This document shows positions 12,519-24,245 of a stretch of DNA of 64,000 bases, one piece after another. The stretch's first letter is position 1, and each line of letters begins with the position of its first letter. The translations under genes were made by a program, and so were the position numbers. Where the stretch lies: NCBI GenBank assembly GCA_950295325.1, contig OX485809.1:39957081-40021080 (forward strand), read 5' to 3'. Below the pieces are notes generated by a model. It saw only the letters and a program-made list of their open reading frames with translations, was not told where the DNA came from and searched no databases. The stretch comes from Polytrichum commune (lineage: Eukaryota > Streptophyta > Polytrichopsida > Polytrichales > Polytrichaceae).

Positions 12519-14468
12519 TACTTATTAAAGAGTTGTCTTCTAAAGTTACAAGCTAATATGTTTTGGCCTTAACACATAGAACATCACCTACTAATACATG
12601 ATATAATCCCTACAATAATCTATCGGCCAATATTATATACTTAGAGATAAAGGGAGATAAATAGGTTTTGAAGCTAGTGATTTGTAATAATAACCAACCA
12701 TAGACAAAGATATGGATGAAGCATGGATGAAAAGATGTCCAACTTGGTGTTGATAAAGGATTTCCAAGGGTTTCAAATCATGTTGTGATACTAGCTTGGG
12801 CCCATGTTATCCCAACCCATGGCGCCCATTCGTATGGATTTATTTACCATGTCAATCCAACCCCATACAACCATGTAACCATATGCACATGTCCATATGC
12901 ATGCCATATGCATGTATGTCCATGTCCATGCCCATGTACAACCCCCCCCCCCCACGATCCTCTGCCATTATTGCCCTTGCCATGTCATGCCTATCTACAT
13001 GGTTCCATGCCCACCACCTCCCCCGGGTTTCTCCCACCATACTCACCCTTTGCACGTGTGATCCCCCACTCTTCCACGTTTGTTTCCTCTTCCTTTATGT
13101 CACATGTTTATTTTGGGAGGAAAACTTTGACATGTGACCCTTTTTCATTTAGAATTCTTGTTCTTTTTCAAAAATGATCGTCGGGAAATGGCGGGGCGAT
13201 GACCACCCCCAGCAAGTCTTTTGTTGTTTATAAATTGTGCGAGATATTCAAAGAGTACATGACAATGAATGATGTGTTTGTCTATAACCCATTAAGCCTA
13301 TTATAAAGTAATATTCCCCAAACATCCCTTAAAGTTTCCTCCAAAACTTTATATGCAACATTGTATCATGTGTATAAACAAAATGATAATGTTGATAATA
13401 TAGAATTTATATCATCAATATAATGTGGAGGTCATGATTCCATTAATTAGAATCATGTTTGTTTCAACCATGTGTATGTCATGAAAACCTATATATGTGG
13501 ATAAATGGAACAATATATTCAAGCATCCTAAGAAGTGATGTGGATTAGATTTTGAGCATTGTCAAATGAACAAAATTGATTATTACACGTAATAAAGATG
13601 ATCTAAATCCACATCATGCATGTTTTTACACCCCACGTGATTTAGTGGAATTGTCAAGTAGTATCATAAGTTCGTTTTATCCACCTTTTAAGCCAAACTA
13701 ATGAAATGATGAAAGAATGGACAAAAGGGTTCACGTGTTAGATTGCAACCCACCATCTAGAACAAGATCTATCCCATTCAACCTAATGAATCTCATCCGT
13801 GGATTTCATTACCGAATTAGATTACCTAGACATTGTGAATCTATATGTCCGTGTTTGTTGGTATTAGGATGGTATAGCCCCAATCTACATTAACCATAAT
13901 TGATCATTCATCCAAGAGCATAAGTGTTTTGAGAACTCGGCGCAATATTGCATCCAAGATCTTATCCACGAGTTGATCAGTTATGTCCAATAACTAGCTC
14001 AAGGAGATGAATGGCTCACCACTTCCTTATCTAGTCCATCATGTGTTTAAGAAAGAATGTGCTAAAATCAATTTCTTTGGAACAAACTAGATTTTTTGAA
14101 GCCATGGAAATGGGCATAATGTGTGGCCTTATGTAGTCTCAGATGCCTATCTTTGAGGGGTGTTTGGCAAGTCTTGTAGTTAAGAATCTGCACCAAAAAG
14201 ATACATGTCACATTAAGATTGGTGTATGTGCTCAAAACTTAACAACTATTGTAAGTTCAATATTGAACACAATTGGGAGGGCGTATTTGATCACTTAACC
14301 TTTGAAGTGTCGATTTACAATTCTTGGCATATGTGGCCATATGTATGAGCCCACAATAACCACCAAACTATAGATTTATTTGGTTCCATGCTACAAAACC
14401 TATGTTTAGTGTAACCAACAACAAGGAGAAATATAAATAGAACTCTATGTGACAATGGTGGTTTTATA

Positions 14469-14471
<3 letters not shown>

Positions 14472-14534
<63 letters not shown>
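14472..14534. repeat. Compound (TA)n-(TG)n microsatellite
   Basis: Alternating TA from 14,472 to 14,499, one C, then alternating TG to 14,534. Confidence 0.97.
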
Positions 14535-14535
<1 letters not shown>

Positions 14536-16029
14536 TTTTATATGAGCCCAAGTCTTCTATTAATTTAGTTTGCATACATGTATGCTTTGGTTGGAAGAAA
14601 GAAAACAACGAGTTAATGATAGATGGGTCACTTTTGGCATAGTGAGCTAAAAACCAACCCGCATTGTCAACAACCATAAATGTATACAGAGTTGAACATG
14701 CCCTCAATAGGTCCACATACCTTAATGCATGACCCTAGCCCAAGTTGCTCCCGACATGAACTTTACAAGTTGCCCACTTGTGCATATACTTCCACCTCGA
14801 CCCCTTGCGTAACTTTCACTTGTTTCCATGTTCCCAATATTCCCAACTGGGTGTGCTTGAGGAGTGTTTTTTGTCTACGTCGTGGGACCATTTCATGCCA
14901 ACAAATGTTACCAAATACAATACTTAATCTTGGTGTAGGCAACCGAACGACAATAGGAGGCTCAAATAGAAGGGCGCATTCAAGGGAGCACTAGAACAAT
15001 GCTTTGGCAACCTAAGTATGCTTAGTTGAGTCTCAAGCGGCGTCCCATGTTCACTTCCCGGCCAATGAAACGCGGTGGCTACGTGGCCCACACCGCTCTT
15101 GGCCAACTAGAAGCAAAAGCGGTAACTCAAATGTGTGACCACACCTGTGTACGGTGTTCCGTGCAATGGGAATCCACATGTTGAGCGATTCAAGTGGGTA
15201 CTTTGCGGTTTGTGTATTCTAACCCTAGTTTTTGGAGGTGTAAACTATAGTAGGATGCCGAAGGTGGACTATGTCGTTTTAGTGGACGCAAGTTTAAGCT
15301 ATGCGAAACATGTGAATCACTCCTTTGAAATAAAATGGGTATTTTTTTAGGGCCTCTTACACACTAAACATATTCGTGGGATATTTTGGAACACATTGGG
15401 TTTGTTTGTTTTTAAATGAACCGTTTCAAAACTTGAAGCGGTTCAATTATTATTAAGAAATAGTTAGTTGAAGCAAAGAAAAGAAAGTGAACGATGTCTC
15501 TTGTTGCACGTACTTTTTTAATACATAAGGAGTGACCCCAAGGATGTTGAATGAAACTATGCATGATGTAGAGGACACCTTGCAACTTGATTTTAAGAAA
15601 CTTCTGAACATAAGAAGTGTTAATGTATTAATGTATAATGCATTAATGACTTAATGCATATGATAGCATCGTTTACGCCATCAATACATGCACTTTGCAA
15701 AATAAAAGTATTTGGCAGTTTTTTTTTTTCAAATGCAAAAGGAAAACTAGAGGGATATGATGATAACCTAACTCTACATACTTTGAGAAGCAATGTGGTC
15801 AATACTCCACTCTAGATGCGTGTTTGTCGCGAACAAAACAAAACAAAAAAACACAATGAACTTTGTTATCTGCTTCATGAAAAGAAGTATTTACAACGAG
15901 AGATGTAGTTCACCAATAAACTTAGTTTCTACTTTTCTTTCTTCTAATCATAGGACCTGCCGATAAAACTCCTTGTATAAAATCACATCATATTTGAAGT
16001 TCATGCCTAAGTCTAGATTTACTCAATAA

Positions 16030-16250
16030 CTACACTAAATAATGTACTTAGTATCTCTTACTATTTGAAATTACGCAATAGTATAACTACTTATTGTATA
16101 TCTCATTTAGACAGCGAACGTCAAAATTGTTGTTTGAACATTATAACGTTATTATCTTTACTTGATAAAAAAAATTCATTAATAGTTTAAAAATATATAG
16201 CATTATGTAACTCCAAACGTAAGTGACAATAAGTACAATATTTTGTGTAG
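16030..16250. mobile_element. Small MITE with M1-like ends, 221 bp
   Basis: The left end starts CTACACTAAATAATGTACTT and the reverse complement of the right end starts CTACACAAAATATTGTACTT. The ends resemble those of family M1 but the interior differs. No clear target duplication was seen. It probably belongs to the same superfamily as M1. Confidence 0.6.
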
Positions 16251-16950
16251 TTTTTATCGGTTCAATTGTTGATGTGCAAGAACATCATGAGACCTTGCGC
16301 CCTTTAAATAATGTGGACTATACCACTTTTTGACACACTTTATCGTAACCCTAGATTGGTTGAGAGAAGTTTGGCAGTGAAAGTCGAAGAATCTAAGAGT
16401 AGGACGAAACCGCCTTTCGCACATTTCACCAAATCTTGATCTTTTATAAAGTAAGAGTTCTCGACCATTGACATGATACTCATATTCGTCAATACAAATG
16501 CCATTGAAAGGACGAGGAGGGTGAGGTGGGGTGGGGATGGTCAATGTGAATGGTTAGAACCATACAAGTGCGTTTTGTTAGGAAGATCTCTTGTGTTTTT
16601 GGGCTTAAGTCATTTTCTAATAGCCCATCCACGATTACTAGTGCGGGCCACCAGTGAATGATGAGTACCAACACTAGTTACATTCAATGGCTCTCACTGA
16701 TTAAACCAACTCTAAAAGTGGCCTTTGCTAATAGGAACCATTCATTGGTGGCCCACACCAGTTTGTGTGTGCAGGCTATAAATCTATAACAATTAATTTC
16801 AACCACTGTGTACATATCTCTCATTTGAAGAATACTCAATAAGAAAGAAAGAAAATGGCTTGAATACCTAGTTAAAATTTGTATTGATGTTTATGTTATT
16901 CAAAATTGTGAGGAGACGCCACTATTAGATCCTAAAACACACTTCCTTAT
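16251..16950. other. Non-coding stretch, no recognised feature
   Basis: No gene or repeat supported. The overlapping short open frames near 16,254-16,674 on both strands lack any motif. Confidence 0.35.
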
Positions 16951-16953
16951 TTG

Positions 16954-17066
16954 ACAGTGGCGGTCATTGCGACATGACCCTCGTTTACATGTGTCGAGTT
17001 TGATCAACAACTATCATGTATTCAACTTGACACATGTAAATGGGGTCATGTCTCACCGACTGCTTG
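16954..17066. repeat. Hairpin-forming inverted repeat (about 110 nt)
   Basis: Arm 16,971-17,003 (starting GACATGACCC, through TTTACATGTGTCGAG) pairs with arm 17,022-17,052 (through TTGACACATGTAAA, ending GGGTCATGTC), leaving a loop of about 18 bases. Pairing continues less perfectly outwards (GCGGTCATTGC against GCAGTCGGTGA). The size and near-complementarity resemble a miRNA precursor or a minimal foldback MITE. No protein is encoded. Confidence 0.7.
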
Positions 17067-18164
17067 GACGTGAAGTTGTATCATTGCTTTGAAACAACTT
17101 GGTGAAATATGAAAAAAAAATTGAAATAAAAGGAGAAGTTGAAGTTTTTTGACCAAACCCATTGACTCCATGCGGTCTATTCCTTTGATCGTTTTCACAG
17201 CATGTGGGTGCTAGGTAGGTTTTACGAAGTCATCAACCCTTCACTTCCCAAGCCCGTGAAAGGGTTATTTTGAGTGCATTTCAGTTAATGTTGGGTGTGG
17301 AATTTTCTTGGACAAGTTTTGAGGTTAAAATGAGATATAACAAGGGAAAAGATGGGCATCAATAATCCTTGGGGTTTTTAGACTATGACAATTGAAGGAA
17401 GTGATGCATGAGAAAATACCATGTTTTATCCCCCCCAAAAAAACTATGACTAGTCAACATATATGTACACATCATATTCATTTAAAAACGGTATGGCTCA
17501 TGTGTCTATGTGTAGATCTCCATGTTGGCTTGATGTTTGTAATTAATTTGATTGTGGATGAATAGGTTAGATGGGGTTAGTGTAGAAAAGAAATCATACA
17601 TCAATCATTAGTTGGTTGCTTGGGAAATTTTGGGTTAAAATTTGAATGTAGCTTGGAAGTTGGATCGTAACCTACTTTAGGGATGTTCTAAAACCCCATG
17701 TGGGGAGGTCGCCTTCAATATAAGTATTGGAATATTTGATGTGTTGGCGTAACATCGTAAAGCAACTACATGATGGTCTCTTTCCAAAGGAAGAGGTTGC
17801 GATCAAAACACTCTAATATTACAATTTTTGTTTTGTCAAAATGTGCACAATACATAGCCTAGTGCTCTCCATAAATAAGGAATCCTAGAATCAGAGAAAA
17901 ATTATGCTCATGTGAGATTTGGTCCCACGAGATGCAACCAAGCAGTTGTGTAATGTTATGGGTCTCCTTTGTTTTTGTGTGCCTACTACCTAGACTGGGT
18001 TGTCCTTAACCTAGTTGGATGAGACGTAAATAGGCGAACCTTATAGTCGGTTCCACGAGGTCAAGGGTTTGATAATATGTGGTGGCCTTGAACCTCCCAC
18101 TATCCATTGTGACTCGTCTTGATGAAAGGACAAAGCTTGTAATTCATGTAGGAAAACTACACGT
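17067..18164. other. Non-coding stretch, no recognised feature
   Basis: No gene, RNA or repeat end supported in this stretch. Confidence 0.35.
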
Positions 18165-18365
18165 ATTATGATATTTAGTGTCAAATGGTAGTTCATGTCA
18201 CTATGGCAACTTTCTGGATGATACTTGCTTTAAATAATTGAACAAATGTTGTCATGGATGATGGATGAGTTCATCCATTGGCCAACACTCCACCTTCTCT
18301 TGTCAGCACCTCGTGACGAAATATTGTCATGGATGATTGAAATTTGGATGAAATTTTAAATGACC
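18165..18365 (+). repeat. MITE family M1, truncated copy
   Basis: Contains TGATATTTAGTGTCAAATGG, then TCACTATGGCAACTT, then TGTCATGGATGATGGATGA and ATTGTCATGGATGATTGAAA. The right half and right end are missing. It is useful because it preserves the sequence into which the Harbinger element at 25,704 inserted in another copy. Confidence 0.65.
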
Positions 18366-18379
18366 CGTGATATACAAAT

Positions 18380-18605
18380 CATGCAGTTGGTCCCGAAGCT
18401 GGAGACGTCCAAGCTCACTTTACACTAGATCTTGAGGGCCTGAGGGACCAAAAAAAAAATCCCAATTGGACGAAAATTTCGCATGACAACTTACATGGCA
18501 CCAAGTGGAGAATGTTTCATGGTCTATCATATATCAAATTAGACCCATATTGGGTTCATCGCAAAATTAAAGACCTTGTAAAGCAAATGAATTCCCATCA
18601 GCTCT
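18380..18605 (+). repeat. Dispersed repeat family R2, copy 2
   Basis: Same ordered phrases as copies 1 and 3 (GTCCAAGCTCACTTTACACT, GAGGGCCTGAGGGACC, TTTCATGGTC). It starts about 15 bases after the M1 copy ends. Confidence 0.55.
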
Positions 18606-19361
18606 TAGAAACATCATACTGGGGTCCCGGACTACCTACTGTTGTGAGTTGTCCATAAAAATACGTTGCGATCCCTTGACACAGTCCACTTTCACTTTAC
18701 ACTAAGATTGAGTGTCCATCAATGGCAATTTTGACTTCTATTTCCCTCGATACGGCCTTTGAATGATTTTCATGGTCACGGCTCTCGGTCCGTGTGTAAA
18801 GCAGCCCTTCTCATCTCAAAAGCGCATGGGATGCTAGAGGGTAGCCCTATCCATCCAAAGTCGGGTCAGGGACAGCCATGGTGCTGCAAAATTTGTGTGC
18901 ACATGGAAGCATTCTACTTCCACCTCATCAACATTACTTCTTCTGCTCACAAATTCCCTTTCGATGCCACAACGGTCAGTTCAAAGGCCCAGTGCATGTT
19001 GGCCAAATCGGAGCCGTTGCCAGGGCTCTCAGTAAGGACATGATGCTTCATCACAAAAAGGCCGTGTAAAAAGATAGGAGAAACAAAACAAACAACCAAC
19101 CAGCGTCTCTAAGCTTACGGTACTCAAAGGCCTTCGCTTATGATGCTCTCCATATCCCTTTGTACGGAATGGAGTGGAGCCTGACTGGCAAAGAAAAGAT
19201 GGAAATGGCAATTTCCATGTGTACCAGAGTTGGTCTCAGTTTGTTTGTTTATATATATATATATATATATATATATCTACAATGAGGGTTTTGACATTAT
19301 TTGATACTAGTAGGGTATGGTGTTTCACGGTTGTAGTGAGGATTTCTCTATCACTTATTAG
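18606..19361. other. Non-coding stretch with a TA microsatellite
   Basis: No supported gene. A short R2-like phrase (CACTTTCACTTTACACTAAG) recurs near 18,689-18,708. An (AT)13 tract lies at 19,250-19,276. Confidence 0.35.
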
Positions 19362-19690
19362 AAGCTAATCCAAGGAAAGCAAATCATGGAATTAGGTCTC
19401 TAAGAAGACGGAGTTAGTGGTGTCTATGAGGATTGATTCAGGTTTCTGATAACAATCCATGTTTTTTACTCCTTTGTTCCTTTTACATCATGTTAAGTTC
19501 ACATTCTTATGGTTCATTTGTGCTTCAATTGCAGTTTGTGGTTATGTCCTACATGTGGATTGCTTATCACTCTTATTTCACCCTCTATGTTAGTTGTGGA
19601 GCTCAATAGTTGGCGAGTAGTCAATGGCTCATAGTGAGGATAAAGTCTGGGGTGTTGTCTTTGAGTGACCGCATAGTCTTTGACTGCCAT
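19362..19690 (+). repeat. Dispersed repeat family R3, copy 1
   Basis: Aligns by eye with 20,283-20,640 (same strand) and with the reverse complement of 23,960-24,245. Shared phrases in order are AGGTCTCWAAG, TAGTG..TGTCTATRAGG, CTRATAACAAT, TTTTACTCCTTT, CATTCTTATGGTT or CATTCTTATGGGTT, and a GTGGAGCTCAA/GTGAAGCTCAA phrase. It is non-coding; the class is unknown. Confidence 0.55.
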
Positions 19691-20282
19691 GAGTTATGCT
19701 TGCGATAATCTCAACATCGAGTTCTCTTGATCAAGTTACAACCATCATGCAAATCTTGGAAAACGGTAGCCACCACCGTCATCTTCAAGAAGTTTTGGCA
19801 ACTCATTTGAAGAATCTCTTACATGGGCTAACACGTGACCAATGCATCAACAAGCTAGGCTATAGCATTTGTTATATGTTTTTGGTACTCGAATAATCTA
19901 CATTGGATGCAAATTTACTCCAATGAGGTAAAATCTTCCTTCTTTTCATGGGAATGTCCTTGACAACCTATAGTCTGCCCAAAGTATCCTTAGGCCTCAT
20001 CACCTCTGCATGTAGACTCATTGCATGTTCTAACAAGGTGCAAGAGACATACTAAGCTATATTCTTCTCTCACTACGTACCCCAAGGTAATGCCTTTCAC
20101 TCTCTTGGCTATCTCCCGCCCTAAGTCTCGGCTATGGCCCATCAAATTCCCTAGGTGACGAATGTGCCCCATCTCAGGCCCTCTTAGTCTCTTCACTCTT
20201 CTTTAGGCTATTGGCCTTCTATCCCCATCTAGTAGTTAACCATCTCTTGACCTCCTAATGGTCATGCAATTACACAATTGTA
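19691..20282. other. Non-coding spacer between two R3 copies
   Basis: No supported gene. The short open frames at 19,696-19,896 and 19,990-20,196 have no recognisable motif. Confidence 0.3.
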
Positions 20283-20640
20283 GTTAAGGTTTTTGCTAAG
20301 GCTCAAACTAACCCAAAGGAAACAACCCAGAGACTAGGTCTCAAGGAATGTTGAGCTAGTGTCTATAAGGATCAATGTCACATTGGATTGAGGTTCTAAT
20401 AACAATGTAGGTCTTTTACTCCTTTATTTCTTCTTCATTAGGCTCAATTTCCATTCTTATGGGTTCTTGTGCGTCTTCAGTTGTGTGTGAGTTTGTACTA
20501 TTTGACCACTCCTATCACTGTAATTTCAGGCTTTCTAATTCCGTCGTGAAGCTCAAGAGCTTTGGAAATAGTCTTTCATGTATTGGCAATAGTCTTTTAA
20601 TCGATTTTCATCCTATTGAGGTTAGTCTCTTCTTCCATAT
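20283..20640 (+). repeat. Dispersed repeat family R3, copy 2
   Basis: Second plus-oriented copy, beginning GTTAAGGTTTTTGCTAAGGC. The corresponding start of copy 3 reads TTAGGTTTTTGCTATGAC. A 62-residue open frame inside it is incidental. Confidence 0.55.
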
Positions 20641-22085
20641 AAAATAATCATTTAATGTCATCAATCGTAATTCAAATTACATTGCTCAAAGAATTTGTTC
20701 CTTCACATTTATCATTCCTTAATTATAATCAACATTCACTTCACAGGGGGGTCACACCCCCTTACATTTTGTAACCACGTGCGATAATGGGGTATTTAAT
20801 GGGGGGGTATTTATGCACCTCTCGGTATTTTTTCCCTCCCTATTTGTAGATATAAAGTTACTTTGACATATTTTTAAGCACCCTATGTTTATTTGTAAAT
20901 TTTTAGAGAGACCAATTTTTGGCATCATATTTTTTTTATAAATCGTACAAGTACCAAATAATGAACGGAATACTATAGCATTGCAAAATCAACTATGTGA
21001 GCAACAAACGTTCCACACCATCCATCTTATCATTTAATCGGTTTCAATTAGTTATACCAATGCTAAAGCATTCAAAATGCCATTCAAAACACAACCAATA
21101 ACACTTGGAGTTTAGTTAAAAGATTACCAATGAACATGAAGATAACAAAATGTACAAGCTAACATAGACAAGTTGTAAACACGGATAGAACAAAACAAGA
21201 ATTATAATCAATTGTCATAAGACATGAAATTTTGCATAATTATCTACTCCAAAACAAAAGATTATTTTCAATTGAAAAAACCAAATACAAAAATTGAAAA
21301 CATTTACTTTAATTGTGTTCACAAACACATTCAACATTGTACCAAATATTTACAATGTGAAGAGTTAGGATATAACTATGCACCCTCCGATACATGTCAA
21401 GGTACATATCGATATCCTCTACAATGTCATGATAAGACAAAATGTTTTGGAGAGGTTTAACACCAATGATGACAAATAACTAAAACTAATTATTGGCATG
21501 AGGCGGGCAACCTTCGAAGTCTCCAACCACTCCATCACGTATCCTCCAAGGCAAAGCGCAATCCTCCGAGTCTACCATGGTGAGGTGCCAAATGTTGTAG
21601 CGCATCATCGATCATCTACAAAAGGTTGTTGTAGCAAAAAGGCAATGAATAGAATGTTGGCATATTAGACACTACTAGCAAGACAAGTAAAACTAATAAC
21701 AAAAATTTATGACGAACGAACTACATTCCAATCTTAATTCTCATAATTTCATGGCTTGAAAACTAGGTTTTTTGAGTTAGAGAATTGAACATGTTTATTC
21801 AAAAATCTATGGGAAACAAGACTTTCACCAGCTTGGATTGTCTGGTAATCATGATTATTTCTCCAGATTTTCTGATTTGTACCAATCGCCAATTCCAATC
21901 ACTACCCAATTTGGTATTTGTTCCTTCCCAGGCTCCTCTGGATGCAACCATTGATGCCCAGAAACACATCCGATCGTATCCCTCGAAATACAAAACCCCA
22001 AGATCCAATCCCACAACGCACACACCCAATACTCGTACTCAACCGCAACCGACCCAACAACTTCTTCACACCCAATACTCTTTCT
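20641..22085. other. Non-coding stretch, no recognised feature
   Basis: No supported gene. Between 21,480 and 21,600 the minus strand reads as a short open stretch, but without a family motif. A small palindrome GGGGGTCACACCCCC lies near 20,745. The left part of this stretch is strongly AT-rich. Confidence 0.35.
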
Positions 22086-22640
22086 TCAGGGTCTTCCCGC
22101 TACGGCATCGGGAGCGGCCTCCTCCTCGTCCTCGTAGTCGAGAAGCTCCTCAGGTTCCGCATAAGTCTCGGTCATTTTCTCCCAACGTTTTGTCTGCACA
22201 ACCAAAAACTATTTGTTTCTTGAAGCAGAAGAGCAGAAACTCCGGCGCTTTGGCTCCAAATTGCACAAGAGGATGAATGACAACCAGGTAATACAAAGTT
22301 GAATCTTACCGCACAACAATCAAGAAAAATCAAGAAGTTGGAGTTCGAAATTGACTCTTACCGCAAGAGGAGCAAGCAGAATCTTTGGCGCTTGTGAAAC
22401 ACCTGTGTGAATGCTATGGAGCAACGAAGAAAGCTCCAAAAAATGTGTCTTACCTACCACCTTTGTACCGCGCTTCACTACTTCACTGCTTCACGCTTCA
22501 CCAACGCAAGACCTCCTACCCAAACGCTTCACCACCTTCACGCCACTATGCTTGTCCAAACCCTAAGCCAACCCAAGGGCCGTTGAGAAGTCACAATGTT
22601 CTTTCCCCCAAAAAAATCCACAACATTTTCCCTCCATACT
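22086..22640 (-). pseudogene. 5' end of a UAP56-like DEAD-box RNA helicase gene (captured or duplicated fragment)
   Basis: On the minus strand, ATG at 22,175 opens a 29-residue peptide containing EELLDYEDEEEAAPD and ending in a stop at 22,086. Plant UAP56/RH15/RH56 proteins (mRNA-export and splicing helicases) begin with a very similar acidic stretch, -EELLDYEEED..PDS-, before the helicase core. The upstream part (22,200-22,640) looks like a promoter and leader: it has TTAGGGTTTGG (telo-box) and two GCGGTAAGA splice-donor-like sites. The helicase core (GYVGIH..., DECD box) is absent downstream. So this is a gene fragment, either a partial duplication or captured by a transposon. The match is short and acidic, so identity is tentative. 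The plus-strand open frame 21,785-22,276 across the same bases is its antisense shadow. Confidence 0.4.
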
Positions 22641-23270
22641 AACACTTTTCATTCAAATTTGGACAGAATTTATACAATTCTTCATCCAAGTAGTCAAACC
22701 CATAATTATTCTATTGATTCTACTACACACATTTGGGGGGATCCAATATCTATAATCCTATTTTTTTTCTACTGATTACTAAAATGGAGGAATTATTCAC
22801 CGCCCTATTTTATATATAATCATGTATCGGACATATTTCCAAAGCTATGGTAGATCTAACGAAGTTATAAAATTTACCCTCAACGAATTAAATTGACCCT
22901 ATTTTTTATCTCACGTGGTTTCTAAAATTCCGATAGTCACCCCCCCCCCCCCCGTGATTCACTTATGTCATATTCTTCATTGTCACACAACACACAAAGG
23001 CTTGCTTTGGTTCTTGTAACATCCTTAAATAATCATATGAATTCATAGGCTATAGCCATCAGATTTTGATGCAATCGACTTCGACGGCTAGCCAAATTCA
23101 TCTCAACATCCAACCATTTCATTATCATTCCTAATCATATCAAAGCATGCTCTTCGTTAATGAGACTAGTTGCCAACAAACACCATCATAACAATTTCCC
23201 TTCTCTCACTTTCGTCTCTCTCTCTCTTACTTCTCTCATGTCTTGGTCACCCTTAACCACCTATTGGTAT

Positions 23271-23310
<40 letters not shown>

Positions 23311-23959
23311 CTTAATCCTCACGCTCTAGGCATCTCTTAGTTCACTCCTCTCTCGCATGGGTCTTTCGCAGGCTATGATCCATAGGTTGTTCCGTTCTTG
23401 ATCATCGGTAATTGCCGCACGAAACCACTTTGCACTCGGGCTCTCTCTATAAGACTCGGACTCTGTTAGAGAGAGACAGGGAAACAGAGAGACAGAGAGG
23501 CCAATTTGATAGAGCATAGCCTAATAACCGTTACAAGACATTACCTGGCGTGAAGCCAATGCAGTGATTGCAGACAAGAATATACTTAGTAGCAGGCTAT
23601 AAGTTGTGGAAGACATTACCATCTCAAGAAAGAGAAGTTGCCTACTTAGTGTAAGACATTACCAAAGGCAAATCTTTTTGAACTTAAAATGTATTTAGGC
23701 TTTAATCAAGAAATATTGCCTAAATTGTTGATGCTTTGATTATATATGATCATGTGGATGTTTGTGGTGACAAGTTGCCATATAAGTTGAAGATGAAGAT
23801 GATGATTACAGTTTTGAGAAGAATGGCCAAATGACTGTAAGTCGAATTAAAATGAATTAACTTGAAATTATTGCAAAGCTTAATTCTTGAGATGCAAAGA
23901 TGATGTGGCATACAAAAGACATTACCCCGGACTATGTCCTGACAAATTGCCAATGACAA
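22641..23959. other. Non-coding stretch with microsatellites
   Basis: No supported gene. Contains a C14 tract (22,940-22,953) and a (TC)18 tract (23,272-23,307). The words GACATTACC or AAGACATTAC recur at about 23,539, 23,610, 23,663 and 23,917, which hints at a diverged internal repeat. Confidence 0.4.
23272..23307. repeat. (TC)18 microsatellite
   Basis: Uninterrupted CT alternation, flanked by further CT-rich sequence. Confidence 0.97.
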
Positions 23960-24245
23960 CTTGCCAAGCTTTTTGAGCTTCACGACTGAAATAGGTCAAG
24001 ACGTAGAGAAATAGAAAATTCCCTGAAGATAGGATGGAATCACTCACGACAGAGAAAGCATAAAGGAACCATAAGAGTGAAAAATAAGTGGAGTAAAGAA
24101 GGAATGAAGAAAGAAAGATTCTAAGTTGTTATTGTGATCCTTAATCCAATGTGACATTAACCCTCATAGACACTATCTCAGTCTTCCTGGAGACTTAGTT
24201 CCTTGGGTTTGTTATTTTGAGTCATAGCAAAAACCTAACTACAAA
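23960..24245 (-). repeat. Dispersed repeat family R3, copy 3 (inverted)
   Basis: The reverse complement contains the ordered R3 phrases (TTTTTGCTATGACTCAAA, GTGTCTATGAGGGTTAATG, ACTCTTATGGTTCC, GTCGTGAAGCTCAA). Confidence 0.55.

Larger units (their letters stand above)
11946..16029. other. Non-coding stretch with microsatellites
   Basis: No supported gene. The open frames at 12,785-13,177 overlap a low-complexity CATGTCCATGCC tract and are not convincing. A G15-A19 tract lies at 12,485-12,518, a C12 tract at 12,942-12,953, and a compound TA/TG microsatellite at 14,472-14,534. I recognise nothing else here. Confidence 0.4.

Noticed and set aside
12785-13177. 130-codon open frame rich in Pro, His and Cys
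   Set aside because: Derived from a low-complexity CATGTCCATGCC tract; three overlapping frames on two strands are equally open.
21785-22276. 163-codon plus-strand open frame with PQPTQQ and RERPPPRPRSRE stretches
   Set aside because: Antisense of the UAP56-like acidic peptide and leader; its composition is the complement of an acidic coding strand.
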